From Sphingobacterium sp. UBA4616 (lineage in GTDB: Bacteria > Bacteroidota > Bacteroidia > Sphingobacteriales > Sphingobacteriaceae), in NCBI GenBank assembly GCA_002386525.1, contig DGIS01000022.1, forward strand, positions 372,001 through 436,000: a DNA stretch of 64,000 bases, read 5' to 3'. Each line of letters begins with the position of its first letter. The first letter of the stretch is position 1. Shown here in pieces: positions 54,786-63,121 of the stretch. The position numbers and the translations under genes are program-made. Under the pieces are notes generated by a model. That model searched no databases and had not been told where the DNA came from. It saw only the letters and a list, made by a program, of their open reading frames with translations.

Positions 54786-54793
54786 TACATTTG
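54786..54793 (+). promoter_or_regulatory. candidate -7 box for the envelope operon
   Basis: TACATTTG matches TAnnTTTG and lies 33 bases before the TPR start. A -33 TTTG at the usual distance is missing. It is the best candidate promoter for the run of genes 54826-64000. Confidence 0.4.
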
Positions 54794-54825
54794 CAGATAA
54801 ATAACATATTAAGGTTTCACATATT

Positions 54826-57800
54826 ATGTATAAGAAGATTTACCAGGTGGGAGTTGCATTAACCGTTATGGCGACGCCAGCATTAGCGCAACAGACAGAA
54901 TGGCAACAAATCAACAAGGCGTATAAAACGGGGATGGAGTTGTTTGAACGTGGAAAATTTAGTGCCGCTTCAGTGCAATTTGATCGTGTTGAAGCTTTGC
55001 GGACAAAATCCAATTTGCAATTGGATGAGACAGAGGAGCTTTCTTTATTGAAAGAAAATGTCCGGTATTATCAAGCTGTTTGCGCCTTGGAATTGGGAGA
55101 GTCTGATGCCGAAAATCGTTTTTTGAAATACATTAAAGATTTCCCTGTGAGTGCAAATGCCAAAGCAGCTTACTTTCAGATCGGTAAATCTTACTATGCT
55201 AAAAAAGACTACGTTAAAGCGCTAGAGTGGTTTAACAAGATTGACAGCAAAAATCTTGCGGGTAAAGAGAATGTAGAATACCGCTTTAAATATGGTTATG
55301 CTTCCTTTATGACGAAAGATTATAAGGCCGCAAAACCTTTATTCGAAAGTTTAAAAGATCAGAAAACTGAATTTCAGGAGGCATCTATTTATTATTACGC
55401 TTATCTTTCCTACCTAGACGCCGAATATAAAACGGCGTTGAATGAATTTGAACGTCTCAATGGATCTAAGCAGTTCGAAAATAGCTACCCTTATTATATC
55501 ACTGCTTTATATTTCTTGGATAAACGCTACGACGATGTACTGGATTACGCATTGCCGATTTTGTCGCGTACAAAGCAAGAAAATGAAACAGAGATGTTCC
55601 GTATTGTTGCGGCGACCTACTTTATCAAAGGCGACTTAAAAACATCCAAAGAGTATTACGATAAATTCCAGGCGCAAGATCAAGGTAAAACACAGAATAA
55701 TCAGGATAGCTACCAAATCGGTTATATCGCTTATAAATTGAAAGATTATGATAAGGCGATCACTGAATTGGAAAAGATGACTGATCCAGATGCATATTAT
55801 CAGTCTGCGATGATTACCCTGGGGGATGCTTTTTTGAAGAAAGGCAATAAGCAATCTGCGCGTAACGCATTTTTCCGTGCTTCGAAACTGGATTTTGATC
55901 CAGCGATGCAAGAAGAGGGCTTGTTCAACTATGCGAAGCTTTCATATGAATTAGAATTTCACCAGGTCGCATTGGCTTCGACACAGGAATATCTGAAAAC
56001 GTATCCAAAATCGAAACGTTTGGAGGAAGCGAAAACCCTGCTTGCTGAAGTGCTGTTGAGTACAAAGAATTACCGCGAGGCAGTAGATATTTTGGAATCT
56101 ATTCCTAAGCGTGGGAAAGAAGCAAACGCCGCCTATCAAAAAGTAACCTATTATAGGGGTTTGGAATATTATAACGAACGTGCTTTTGAAAATGCAATCT
56201 CCTTGTTCATGCGTTCTGAGCAGTTTCGTTATGATGAAGAAATTTATGCTTTAGCAACGTATTGGAAAGCAGAAGCGATGTATGAAGTTCGTAAATACGG
56301 TGAAGCCGTAACCAATTTCAATAAATTTCTACGTTTGCCTGGAGCTAGTAAAACCGATGTGTATGGTTATGCCAATTATGCTTTAGCCTACGCTGCTTTC
56401 CGTAATGGTAATTATAATACTGCCGCTAATTATTTCGAGCGTTTTCTCGCCTCGGGTGGCTCAAAGGGTATAGAGATGAATACACGTAACGATGCCATCG
56501 CACGTTTGGGTGACTCGTACTTCTCTTCCAAAAATTACGGCCGAGCTTTAACAGAATATAATAAATTAATCTCTTCTAAAGCACCTAGTCAGGATTACGC
56601 ATTGTTCCAAAGAGGTATTATCCAAGGATTGCAAGGGGATAATAACGGTAAAATTGCTACGTTGAATGCTGTTATTGCGCAATTCCCGAATTCTAATTAT
56701 GCCGACGATATTGCCTTTGAGATTCCTTATACACGTTTCTTAATGGGAGAAAGTGATCAGGCCATCGCCGGACTCCAAACTATGGTGGAAAAATATCCGC
56801 GCAGCAGTTATGTACCACGTGCTTTGGTGACGATTGGTTTGGTTCAGTATAATCAAGATAACAATGATGCTGCGTTGGCAACATTCCAACGTGTGGTCGA
56901 TCAGTATGCTTCGACGGACGAAGCCAGACAGGCTATGCGCTCCATTGAAAATATCTATTTGGACAAGGGCGACGCGACTGGTTATATCAAATATGCAACA
57001 GGTACCAACCTTGGTGATGTTTCGAAATCAGAGCAAGATTCCCGTTCATTCGCCACCGCGACAACTTTATTTTCAAGAGGAAATTATAAAGGCGCTGTAG
57101 AAGCTGTAAATGCGTACTTTGATAAATTCCCTAAACCAAATCAAGAGAAATATGCGCGTTTTATCCGTGCCGAAAGTAATGCGGCCCTAGGAAATACCGA
57201 GGATGCGTTACATGATTACAATATTATTTTGAATGACTGGACTTCCCCTTATACAGAGCGCACGCTGATTTCTGTGTCTAATTTGTATTTGAAACAAAAG
57301 AAATACAATGAGGCTACGCAGCTATTGAAAAAGCTCGAGCTTACTTCTGAATACAAATCCAATTATGGTTTTGCAATCAACAACTTGATGGTTTCTTATT
57401 ATCAAATTGGAGATTATAAAGAAGCATTAAATTATACCAACTCGGTTAAAAATTACGAAAAGTCTTCGGAAGAGGAGATCGCAAACGCCTACTTATATGC
57501 CGGTAAATGTTACGTGAAGCAAAATAAGAAAGCTGAAGCAATGAAAGAATTTAGTTTAGCTGCATTGAAGAGCCGTACGGTTTATGGGGCAGAAGCAAAA
57601 TACAATGTTGCTCTGCTGCAATTGGAAAATAAACAATATGATGCTTGTATTAAAACGGCAATGGATCTATCTGATAATTTCTCTTCGTACGAATATTGGG
57701 TTGCGAAAAGCTTTATTACGATGGCTGATGCTTATGCGGGTAAAGGAGATACCTTCCAGGCCAAAGCTACGCTTGAATCAATTGTGGATAACTATGATGC

Positions 57801-57864
57801 GAAAGACGATATTTTGCCTGCAGCAAAAGAACGTCTAAATAAATTGAACAACAAAAAGAAATAG
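54826..57864 (+). CDS. large periplasmic TPR-repeat protein
   Basis: This 1012-residue protein has a signal peptide ending ALA (residue 21) and then about 20 or more TPR-type helix pairs to its end, seen in regularly spaced motifs such as AKAAYFQIGKSYYAKKDYVK, NAFFRASKLDFDPA and NRAYLYAGKCYVK-like ANAYLYAGKCYVKQNKKAEA. It lacks a lipobox, so it is likely soluble in the periplasm. It resembles CpoB/YbgF-like and BamD-like TPR scaffolds in fold but is much longer. The following gene encodes an outer-membrane barrel 6 bp downstream, suggesting a physical link between the two. Confidence 0.85.
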   Translation: MYKKIYQVGVALTVMATPALAQQTEWQQINKAYKTGMELFERGKFSAASVQFDRVEALRTKSNLQLDETEELSLLKENVRYYQAVCALELGESDAENRFLKYIKDFPVSANAKAAYFQIGKSYYAKKDYVKALEWFNKIDSKNLAGKENVEYRFKYGYASFMTKDYKAAKPLFESLKDQKTEFQEASIYYYAYLSYLDAEYKTALNEFERLNGSKQFENSYPYYITALYFLDKRYDDVLDYALPILSRTKQENETEMFRIVAATYFIKGDLKTSKEYYDKFQAQDQGKTQNNQDSYQIGYIAYKLKDYDKAITELEKMTDPDAYYQSAMITLGDAFLKKGNKQSARNAFFRASKLDFDPAMQEEGLFNYAKLSYELEFHQVALASTQEYLKTYPKSKRLEEAKTLLAEVLLSTKNYREAVDILESIPKRGKEANAAYQKVTYYRGLEYYNERAFENAISLFMRSEQFRYDEEIYALATYWKAEAMYEVRKYGEAVTNFNKFLRLPGASKTDVYGYANYALAYAAFRNGNYNTAANYFERFLASGGSKGIEMNTRNDAIARLGDSYFSSKNYGRALTEYNKLISSKAPSQDYALFQRGIIQGLQGDNNGKIATLNAVIAQFPNSNYADDIAFEIPYTRFLMGESDQAIAGLQTMVEKYPRSSYVPRALVTIGLVQYNQDNNDAALATFQRVVDQYASTDEARQAMRSIENIYLDKGDATGYIKYATGTNLGDVSKSEQDSRSFATATTLFSRGNYKGAVEAVNAYFDKFPKPNQEKYARFIRAESNAALGNTEDALHDYNIILNDWTSPYTERTLISVSNLYLKQKKYNEATQLLKKLELTSEYKSNYGFAINNLMVSYYQIGDYKEALNYTNSVKNYEKSSEEEIANAYLYAGKCYVKQNKKAEAMKEFSLAALKSRTVYGAEAKYNVALLQLENKQYDACIKTAMDLSDNFSSYEYWVAKSFITMADAYAGKGDTFQAKATLESIVDNYDAKDDILPAAKERLNKLNNKKK

Positions 57865-57870
57865 GATATA

Positions 57871-59613
57871 ATGAAGAAGTTGCAAAATAGAAACGTGAAG
57901 AAATATACTTTAGCAGCGCTTTTGATGGGCGTGGGATTGAATTCTTTTGCACAGGAAACAGGCAAGAAGAATGATCCTGAGAAACCGGTCACTATCGATT
58001 CTTTTGATGTTGTTCGTGATTATAAACCCATTCTTGCGGATGCTGTGAAAATTCGCCGCAGTCCGGATATGACCAATAAAAGGGAATACCAGCCCAAGTT
58101 GTCCTACAACAATATTTTGGATAAGAAATTGGATATCAATACTGGGTTGAAACAGTTAAATGTGCAGGAGATTCCTTTTGCACAACCTTTTGAGCATAGT
58201 AGCAACTATGTCAAGTTGGGTATCGGTAACTATAACAGTATATTGGGCGAGGCTTATTTAGCTTCTGAACAGTATGAAAATACACGATTCGGCTTATTTG
58301 CAAAGCATCTGAGCCAAAAGGGTAATATTGACGGACAGAAATTCAGTACACAAGATATTGGTATTTTTGGCCGCCGGGTGTTGGATGCGGTAACAGTAAA
58401 GGGGACGCTTGGTTACAATCGTTATGGTACAAATTTCTATGGTCAGACCTTTGATCAATCGGGAACAACATTGTTAAATACAAGTCCAGATAAACAGACA
58501 TTTACTGATATCTATTTAAATGGTGAACTATCGAGTAATGTAGATCCCAAAAATGAACAGGCGATCAGCTACTCGGCGAAAGTTGATGGCTATTTATTTA
58601 AAGATGCCTACAAAGCCAAAGAAAACTCAATTGCATTATCCGGTTATCTGAACAAGCGTTTAAGTGCATTTAATGTCGGTGCTAATGTGAGCGTGACGAT
58701 GAACAACGTGAAAGATAGCGCTGAAGTAAAGAATCATTTGGCCGTAGTCAATCCATATATTCGTTTTAAAGGCGATAATTATAACGTTACCTTGGGGGCA
58801 AATTTAACTTCCGAATTTGGTGATAGCTCACGGTTCAATATTTTTCCTTCAGTAGAAGCTGATTTTGCTTTGGCACCTGAATATATCTCTTTGTTTGCCG
58901 GAATTAATGGGGGAGTAAAGCAAGCTTCTTTCCGCAGCTTTGCGAAAGAAAATCCTTATTTGGCCCCGAACGCTAAAATGATTAACTCGATCGAGAAAAT
59001 GAACATTTATGCGGGATTAAAAGGGAATGCCGGAGCAACTTTTGGTTATAAAGTAAAGGTATTCTACAAACAGATTGAGGGCCTGCCTTTATTTAAAAAT
59101 AGTGCATTTGGTGATACCCAAAATGGTTATGTTCCTTGGGCCTTCGATGTCGTTTATGATGGCGTGATCAATAAGGCGAAGCATATGGGATTTGAAGGTG
59201 AAATTAATGTGCGCCTTTCACAACTGGTTAATCTAGGAGGTAGGGTGTATATCGACGATTATAATTTGAGCGATCAAGAGGAAGCTTGGGGATTGCCAAA
59301 ATTCCGCATGCAGGCCAATGCGCGTTTCAATATCTCTGATAAGCTTTTCGTAGATGCTGAACTTTCTACTCAGGGTAACACGTATGCATATATCTATGAT
59401 TATAATACAGATGGCAGCCGTATTACCGACAGTGGTCATAAGGCAACAATAGCTTCGTTCGCTGATCTTAATGCAGGCGCAGAATATCGGGTCAAAAAGC
59501 AATTTGGTATTTTCGTCAAAGCAAATAATATCTTTGGAAAAGAATACGAACGTTATATGTATTACCCACGATTGGGCTTTAATGTAATTGGTGGTCTTAA
59601 TTATTCGTTTTAA
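57871..59613 (+). CDS. TonB-dependent-receptor-like outer-membrane beta-barrel without recognisable plug
   Basis: This 580-residue protein has a signal peptide ending SFAQ (about residue 28) and a body of alternating amphipathic strands ending in FNVIGGLNYSF, the terminal aromatic signature of BAM-folded barrels. The C-terminal half contains LNAGAEYRVKKQFGIFVKAN and NIFGKEYERYMYYPRLGFNV, typical of TonB-dependent receptor C-termini. There is no room for the roughly 120-residue plug domain; the short N-terminal segment (KPVTIDSFDVVRDYKPILAD) may be a small periplasmic region. It lies 6 bp after the TPR gene, and ends 40 bp before the HU/SPOR gene. Confidence 0.85.
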   Translation: MKKLQNRNVKKYTLAALLMGVGLNSFAQETGKKNDPEKPVTIDSFDVVRDYKPILADAVKIRRSPDMTNKREYQPKLSYNNILDKKLDINTGLKQLNVQEIPFAQPFEHSSNYVKLGIGNYNSILGEAYLASEQYENTRFGLFAKHLSQKGNIDGQKFSTQDIGIFGRRVLDAVTVKGTLGYNRYGTNFYGQTFDQSGTTLLNTSPDKQTFTDIYLNGELSSNVDPKNEQAISYSAKVDGYLFKDAYKAKENSIALSGYLNKRLSAFNVGANVSVTMNNVKDSAEVKNHLAVVNPYIRFKGDNYNVTLGANLTSEFGDSSRFNIFPSVEADFALAPEYISLFAGINGGVKQASFRSFAKENPYLAPNAKMINSIEKMNIYAGLKGNAGATFGYKVKVFYKQIEGLPLFKNSAFGDTQNGYVPWAFDVVYDGVINKAKHMGFEGEINVRLSQLVNLGGRVYIDDYNLSDQEEAWGLPKFRMQANARFNISDKLFVDAELSTQGNTYAYIYDYNTDGSRITDSGHKATIASFADLNAGAEYRVKKQFGIFVKANNIFGKEYERYMYYPRLGFNVIGGLNYSF

Positions 59614-59653
59614 CGAATTAAGATTATAAATTTGCATCTTAAAATAGTTCGCA

Positions 59654-61081
59654 ATGAATCTAGGCAAAAACATCAATAGTTTATTAAAACGTTATGCGGA
59701 AGTATACGTGCCGGGAATAGGTGTGTTCAAACGAATTCATTCTCCGGCTCAGTTCGATAAACAGCATAATGTATTTTTGCCGCCAATCTCCTATGTCGAA
59801 CTTGACTATTCTGCGCAGCATGGATTTAATATCGTTCATTATATCCAACAACAGGAGAATTTGGGACTAAACCAGGCGCAGCAGATTTTATCGGATGCTG
59901 TTGATAGTCTGAGAGCTGACTTGGGTCAGTTTGGACAGGCTAAACTGGATGATCTTGGCCTATTGATTAGTTACGGTTCAAGCTTAGTATTCAAACCGTT
60001 GGATCTATCGGGTTTCGACTTCCAACCGGTAACCAACCTTGTTGCACCGGAGATTGAAACAGTTGTTTCTCCTTTGGAAGGCGAAGACGAGCCTGCGGAA
60101 CCAGCTTTGGAAGAAGAGCCTATTGTAGAAGTCACTCATCAAGAGGAGCTTGTTGAGGAGTCTATTCCAGATAGGCATGATGAAGATGAAACGGCGGTGG
60201 TTGAAGAAGTTAGCGAAGAGGAAGCTGAAGCGGCAGATGAACTGGAAGCGGTAAAGAGTACGGTTGTTGATGAGCCTGCGCAGGAGACCGGATTAACAAG
60301 CAATCGCACCGATGTCGAAACCGAAGGATCTCCGGTGACGGAGGACAAAGATCAGCAGTCTGAACTTGTGAATGCACCTATGGTGGCTGATAACAGTCAA
60401 TCTATTACTCCAAAAGCAGAAACAGATTCAAACAAGGAAATCGGTGCTATAGCGACCGCTAATGCCAGCTCAACATATGCACCAAATATCTATGAAGAGG
60501 AGCCACGTAACTCAAATGCGATCTGGTATTGGATAACTGGAATTATTGTGCTGGTCATGGTTGCCGTTGCAGTGGTTTATACTAATCCTGCGTTGAAGGA
60601 TTCGTTATTTGGTCCGAAAAAGCCTGTTATACAAGCGGTAGATACACTTGTTCAAGAAAAGCCAATTATAGCTGCTGATACCGTGACCAATATACAACAA
60701 GCCGATAGTTTAAAGAAAGTAGATTCATTGGCTACAACCGCTTTGAAAGATTCTGTTAAAAATACAGCAACTGTACCATCGAGTAATGGAGCGGCCAAAC
60801 CGACGGCTTTGGACGCGAACCCGGTGATCAAAGAATCTATCCCCGTGGCACAGCCAAGATATCAATTGGTTATAGGTTCCGCAAAGACAATGGCGCAAGC
60901 GGAGCAGGAGGCCAAGCGTCTGCGGGCAATGGGCTACAAAACAGCACGCGCTGTAGAGGGAAAATTTAAAAGAAATAGAAAGAAAATCATCTTAAATACC
61001 TACATGACTAAATCCGAGGCAGACCTCGCGAAGAAATCTGTAGAGAAAAAGATTGAGGGGGCTTGGGTAGAAACATTATAG
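59654..61081 (+). CDS. HU-like (CCDC81-type) N-domain, single-pass membrane protein with C-terminal SPOR domain
   Basis: This 475-residue protein has an N-terminal HU-CCDC81-type fold (residues 1-120, LGKNINSLLKRYAEVYVPGI then GVFKRI), a long acidic disordered linker (about 140-260), one membrane helix (residues 289-310), a second low-complexity stretch and a C-terminal SPOR domain (about 398-475; YQLVIGSAKTMAQAEQEAKR). SPOR domains bind denuded peptidoglycan at septa. With this topology the N-domain lies in the cytoplasm and SPOR in the periplasm. Proteins of this layout are conserved in Bacteroidota but poorly studied. It lies 25 bp upstream of exbB. Confidence 0.86.
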   Translation: MNLGKNINSLLKRYAEVYVPGIGVFKRIHSPAQFDKQHNVFLPPISYVELDYSAQHGFNIVHYIQQQENLGLNQAQQILSDAVDSLRADLGQFGQAKLDDLGLLISYGSSLVFKPLDLSGFDFQPVTNLVAPEIETVVSPLEGEDEPAEPALEEEPIVEVTHQEELVEESIPDRHDEDETAVVEEVSEEEAEAADELEAVKSTVVDEPAQETGLTSNRTDVETEGSPVTEDKDQQSELVNAPMVADNSQSITPKAETDSNKEIGAIATANASSTYAPNIYEEEPRNSNAIWYWITGIIVLVMVAVAVVYTNPALKDSLFGPKKPVIQAVDTLVQEKPIIAADTVTNIQQADSLKKVDSLATTALKDSVKNTATVPSSNGAAKPTALDANPVIKESIPVAQPRYQLVIGSAKTMAQAEQEAKRLRAMGYKTARAVEGKFKRNRKKIILNTYMTKSEADLAKKSVEKKIEGAWVETL

Positions 61082-61106
61082 AAACTATATAAAACTATTA
61101 ATAATT

Positions 61107-61814
61107 ATGTCATTAGTACAGGATACAGCAACAGCTGCTGTGGATTCATTTAATCAAGCTGCGCAACAACCGTTACCTGCCGCTGCAAGTACAGAAAACA
61201 TGAGTTTGATCGATATGATGATCAAAGGGGGATGGATTATGATTCCGATCCTATTGTTGTTTTTTATTGGATTGGTTATCTTTTTCGAACGTTATTTAAC
61301 CATTCGTCGTGCCGCAAAATACGATAATAGCTTAATGTCGCAGGTGAAAGCGAATGTACTGTCGGGAAATCTGGATTCTGCCTTAGCGGTGTGTCGCTCA
61401 AGTAACTCTGCATTGGGACGTATGTTGCAAAAAGGTTTATTGCGTGTAGGTAGACCTATCAAAGATATTGAAGGTGCCATCGAAAATGTAGGTAAGCTGG
61501 AAGTTGCCAAATTGGAGAAAAATATTAATATCCTGGGTATCATTGCCGGTATTGCTCCAATGCTGGGCTTCGTGGGTACGATTTTTGGGGTAATTAAGAT
61601 TTTCCATGAGGTTGAATTAGCAGGTGGTATTGATATCGCATCTGTGTCAGGAGGTTTATATGTGAAAATGGTGTCATCTGCATCCGGTCTTGCCGTTGGT
61701 ATCTTAGCTTACTTGGGTTACCATATTTTAAATATGATGGTCGAGCGTTTAATTTTGCGTATGGAAACTGATGCAGTAGAATTTATTGATTTATTGGATG
61801 AACCAGGAAGATAA
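61107..61814 (+). CDS. exbB: MotA/TolQ/ExbB proton-channel protein
   Basis: This 235-residue inner-membrane protein of the ExbB/TolQ family has three membrane helices: about residues 45-65 (MIPILLLFFIGLVIFFERYL), and the long helices near 140-165 (GIIAGIAPMLGFVGTIFGVI) and 180-205. GTIFGVIKIF with the conserved threonine and glycine lines the proton path. It uses the proton motive force with ExbD to energise a TonB- or TolA-like partner. The stop overlaps the exbD start (TAATG), so the stoichiometry is probably coupled. Confidence 0.93.
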   Translation: MSLVQDTATAAVDSFNQAAQQPLPAAASTENMSLIDMMIKGGWIMIPILLLFFIGLVIFFERYLTIRRAAKYDNSLMSQVKANVLSGNLDSALAVCRSSNSALGRMLQKGLLRVGRPIKDIEGAIENVGKLEVAKLEKNINILGIIAGIAPMLGFVGTIFGVIKIFHEVELAGGIDIASVSGGLYVKMVSSASGLAVGILAYLGYHILNMMVERLILRMETDAVEFIDLLDEPGR

Positions 61815-62224
61815 TGAATTTACGAAGTAGAAAAAATAAACCATCTGCAGAGGTTCATACTTCAGCGCTGAATGATATCATGTTTTTCTTGATGTTGTTC
61901 TTCCTGTTGGCCTCAGCAGTCTCTAATCCTCAGGTTGTTAAGCTCTTGTTGCCAAAGTCCAGCGCAGGAGAGCAATCTGTTGCTAAAAAGACCGTTACGG
62001 TTTCGATTACCAAAGATTTAGGTTATTTTATTGACAAAACTCCAGTTCCTATCGAAGGGTTGGAAGCTGCAATTCAATCACAAATGGCTGCCGGCGAGGA
62101 GTTGACAATTATGCTTTACGTCGATAATACGGTTCCTATCCAAAATGTTATTTCAGTGATGGATGTAGCCAATCGTTTAAAAGTGAAGGTCGTGTTGGCA
62201 ACTGAGCCAAAAAAAGATAAGTAA
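61814..62224 (+). CDS. exbD: ExbD/TolR biopolymer transport protein
   Basis: This 136-residue protein has one membrane helix near residues 20-42 with the essential proton-carrying aspartate D21 in SALNDIMFFLMLFFLLASAV. The periplasmic domain follows the TolR/ExbD fold, ending VVLATEPKKDK. It overlaps exbB by one base (TAATG). A perfect 11-bp hairpin follows before the TonB-like gene. TolR and ExbD are hard to tell apart here because the same family serves both systems. Confidence 0.92.
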   Translation: MNLRSRKNKPSAEVHTSALNDIMFFLMLFFLLASAVSNPQVVKLLLPKSSAGEQSVAKKTVTVSITKDLGYFIDKTPVPIEGLEAAIQSQMAAGEELTIMLYVDNTVPIQNVISVMDVANRLKVKVVLATEPKKDK

Positions 62225-62226
62225 CC

Positions 62227-62255
62227 ACCATTAAACTTTTTTTTAGTTTAATGGT
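62227..62255 (+). other. perfect 11-bp inverted repeat between exbD and the TonB-like gene
   Basis: accattaaact, a 7-T loop, agtttaatggt. No T-run follows, so it is not a normal terminator. It could limit read-through, protect the upstream mRNA or block a site near the next start. Confidence 0.7.
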
Positions 62256-62282
62256 CAGCTATTAATATAGGAGATTAATGCG

Positions 62283-63110
62283 ATGAGATATCATCTTCAA
62301 CATGAAGAAAATAATTTCCCCAAGGCATTGGGGATATCGACTCTGGTCATGGCATCGTTGCTCTTGATTGGTTTTTTTGTGGTGTTTAAGGCGGAAGAAC
62401 CTCCTATGATAGGTATGGGAGGACTTATTGTCAACTATGGTACTTCTCCAGAAGGTATGGGGGATGACTATATGAGTGTCGAAGAGCCATCTGTAGATCC
62501 GAATGCCAATAATGAGCGTCCTGACCGTATCGATCCTGTGGAAACGCCGACACCGACCCCAACGCAACAGGTTGCTGAGAAGGCTGTCGTCACTCAAGAT
62601 CTGGAAGATGCTCCTGCGGTTACAAAGACAGAGAAGAAAGTGGTGTCAAAAGCACCAGAAACAACCAAAGAAGTAAAAGAGGTAGCACCAAAGGCGAATG
62701 CTAAAGCACTTTTTAAAGGCAATAAAAACAACGGTACTGGGGCAGGTGACGGCACAGGAACAACACCGGGTAATCAAGGTTCCAAATTAGGAGATCCCTT
62801 GGCAAGTAATTATGGCGAAGGGGGATCTGGAAACGGTAATATGATGTTATCCATTGAAAACCGCAGCTTCACCCAAAGACCAAGTATCGACGACAATGGA
62901 CAGCAGGCGGGAAAGGTCGCTGTAGAGTTCAGAGTCAACAAGCAGGGAATTATAACCTATGCGCGTGCTGGTGTGAAGGGAACTACAATTACTGATCCTT
63001 CCCTATTGGAAAAATGTGAGCGTGCTGTTAGAGGTGCTCGGTTGAATCAATTGCCGAACGCCCCAGACTCGCAGACTGGACGGATTGTATTCAATTTTAG
63101 ATTAAGATAA
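62283..63110 (+). CDS. TonB-like energy transducer
   Basis: This 275-residue protein has a single N-terminal membrane helix (about residues 14-37), a proline/threonine/lysine-rich spacer (PVETPTPTPTQQVAEKA, and then the KAPETTKEVKEVAPKANAKA region), a glycine-rich segment and a C-terminal TonB-like domain (KVAVEFRVNKQGIITYARAG to the end). The layout fits a TonB or TolA transducer linked to ExbB-ExbD. The ATG at 62283 has AGGAG 9 bases before it. It follows exbD by 58 bp and is 11 bp before folC. Confidence 0.88.
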   Translation: MRYHLQHEENNFPKALGISTLVMASLLLIGFFVVFKAEEPPMIGMGGLIVNYGTSPEGMGDDYMSVEEPSVDPNANNERPDRIDPVETPTPTPTQQVAEKAVVTQDLEDAPAVTKTEKKVVSKAPETTKEVKEVAPKANAKALFKGNKNNGTGAGDGTGTTPGNQGSKLGDPLASNYGEGGSGNGNMMLSIENRSFTQRPSIDDNGQQAGKVAVEFRVNKQGIITYARAGVKGTTITDPSLLEKCERAVRGARLNQLPNAPDSQTGRIVFNFRLR

Positions 63111-63121
63111 AAATCATTCAC

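Larger units (their letters stand above)
54494..54825. other. intergenic region pyrB / TPR gene
   Basis: 332 bp, A+T-rich. It holds the pyrB terminator at the left and the TACATTTG -7 box at the right; nothing else recognisable. Confidence 0.5.

Noticed and set aside
62227..62255. Hairpin called as a terminator
   Set aside because: No T-run follows and the genes on both sides form one functional set, so it is listed as an inverted repeat only.
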